This document shows, one piece after another, positions 13,821-13,934 of a DNA stretch of 13,934 nucleotides. The position numbers and the translations under genes were made by a program. Each line of letters begins with the position of its first letter. The first letter of the stretch is position 1. The DNA comes from Akkermansia sp. (GTDB taxonomy: Bacteria > Verrucomicrobiota > Verrucomicrobiia > Verrucomicrobiales > Akkermansiaceae): assembly GCA_017555465.1 (NCBI GenBank), contig JAFZGH010000226.1:1-13934 (forward strand), read 5' to 3'. The notes beneath the pieces were generated by a model. That model worked only from the letters and a program-made list of their open reading frames with translations. It did no database searches and was not told the origin of the DNA.

Positions 13821-13934
13821 TTAATAGGTGCCATCGGGTTCGAAGCGGGAGTTATTCGTACCGTGGTAGTACAGACCGTGAGCCCCCACGGGGATGTAAC
13901 CCACCTGCTCGGAAACAGGCTGAATCACAGAGTA
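13821..13934 (-). CDS. C-terminal end of an unidentified protein (5' end outside window)
   Basis: On the minus strand the frame is open from the window edge to a TAA stop at 13823-13821, encoding the last 37 residues. The segment is polar with many aromatic residues and ends NNSRFEPDGTY, which would suit a secreted or surface protein. The strong hairpin just beyond the stop supports a real gene end. No family is recognisable from this fragment. Confidence 0.65.
   Translation of the reverse strand, partial: YSVIQPVSEQVGYIPVGAHGLYYHGTNNSRFEPDGTY

Overview
The window looks like chromosomal DNA of a Gram-negative, Verrucomicrobiota-like bacterium. The reasons are a Kdo transferase (LPS), lipoprotein signals, an RND pump, a DUF5069-like protein, a BamE-like lipoprotein with a GRICEGM...AWGNP signature, GC-rich codon use and the absence of any Shine-Dalgarno sequence. 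An Akkermansia-like gut mucin degrader is a reasonable guess, but it is inference only. No tRNA, rRNA, CRISPR array, insertion sequence or phage gene is visible, and no gene-free gap exceeds about 115 bases.

Layout. (1) 1-170: the 3' end of a plus-strand gene meets galM head-on across a hairpin terminator. (2) 171-1541, minus strand: a BamE-like lipoprotein gene followed after 14 bases by galM (aldose 1-epimerase). (3) 1542-1615: a compact divergent promoter region whose two -35 boxes lie on top of each other. (4) 1616-2380, plus: a secreted protein of unknown function, then a 12-bp-stem terminator. (5) 2464-4858, plus: rsmD, waaA and a DUF2062 membrane protein, each overlapping the next by 4 bases (ATGA). 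(6) 4903-12202, plus: a near-leaderless promoter, then four closely spaced genes: a DUF5069-like protein, a proline-rich tail-anchored protein, a 988-residue double periplasmic adaptor and an AcrB-type RND permease, ending in a terminator hairpin. (7) 12235-13755, plus: a GT-C-type polytopic glycosyltransferase. A very strong 21-bp hairpin separates it from the 3' end of a minus-strand gene at the right edge.

The main point of interest is the pump. The adaptor gene encodes two complete membrane-fusion-protein units in one chain, with diverged hairpin tips, a long linker and a C-terminal run of short helical repeats. AcrAB-TolC-type pumps use six adaptor protomers arranged as three non-equivalent pairs, so a covalent pair would give three chains per pump with a fixed position for each half. 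No outer membrane factor is encoded here. Several other genes also act on the envelope (waaA, DUF2062, the GT-C enzyme, the BamE-like lipoprotein), so the region reads as an envelope-biogenesis and efflux neighbourhood.
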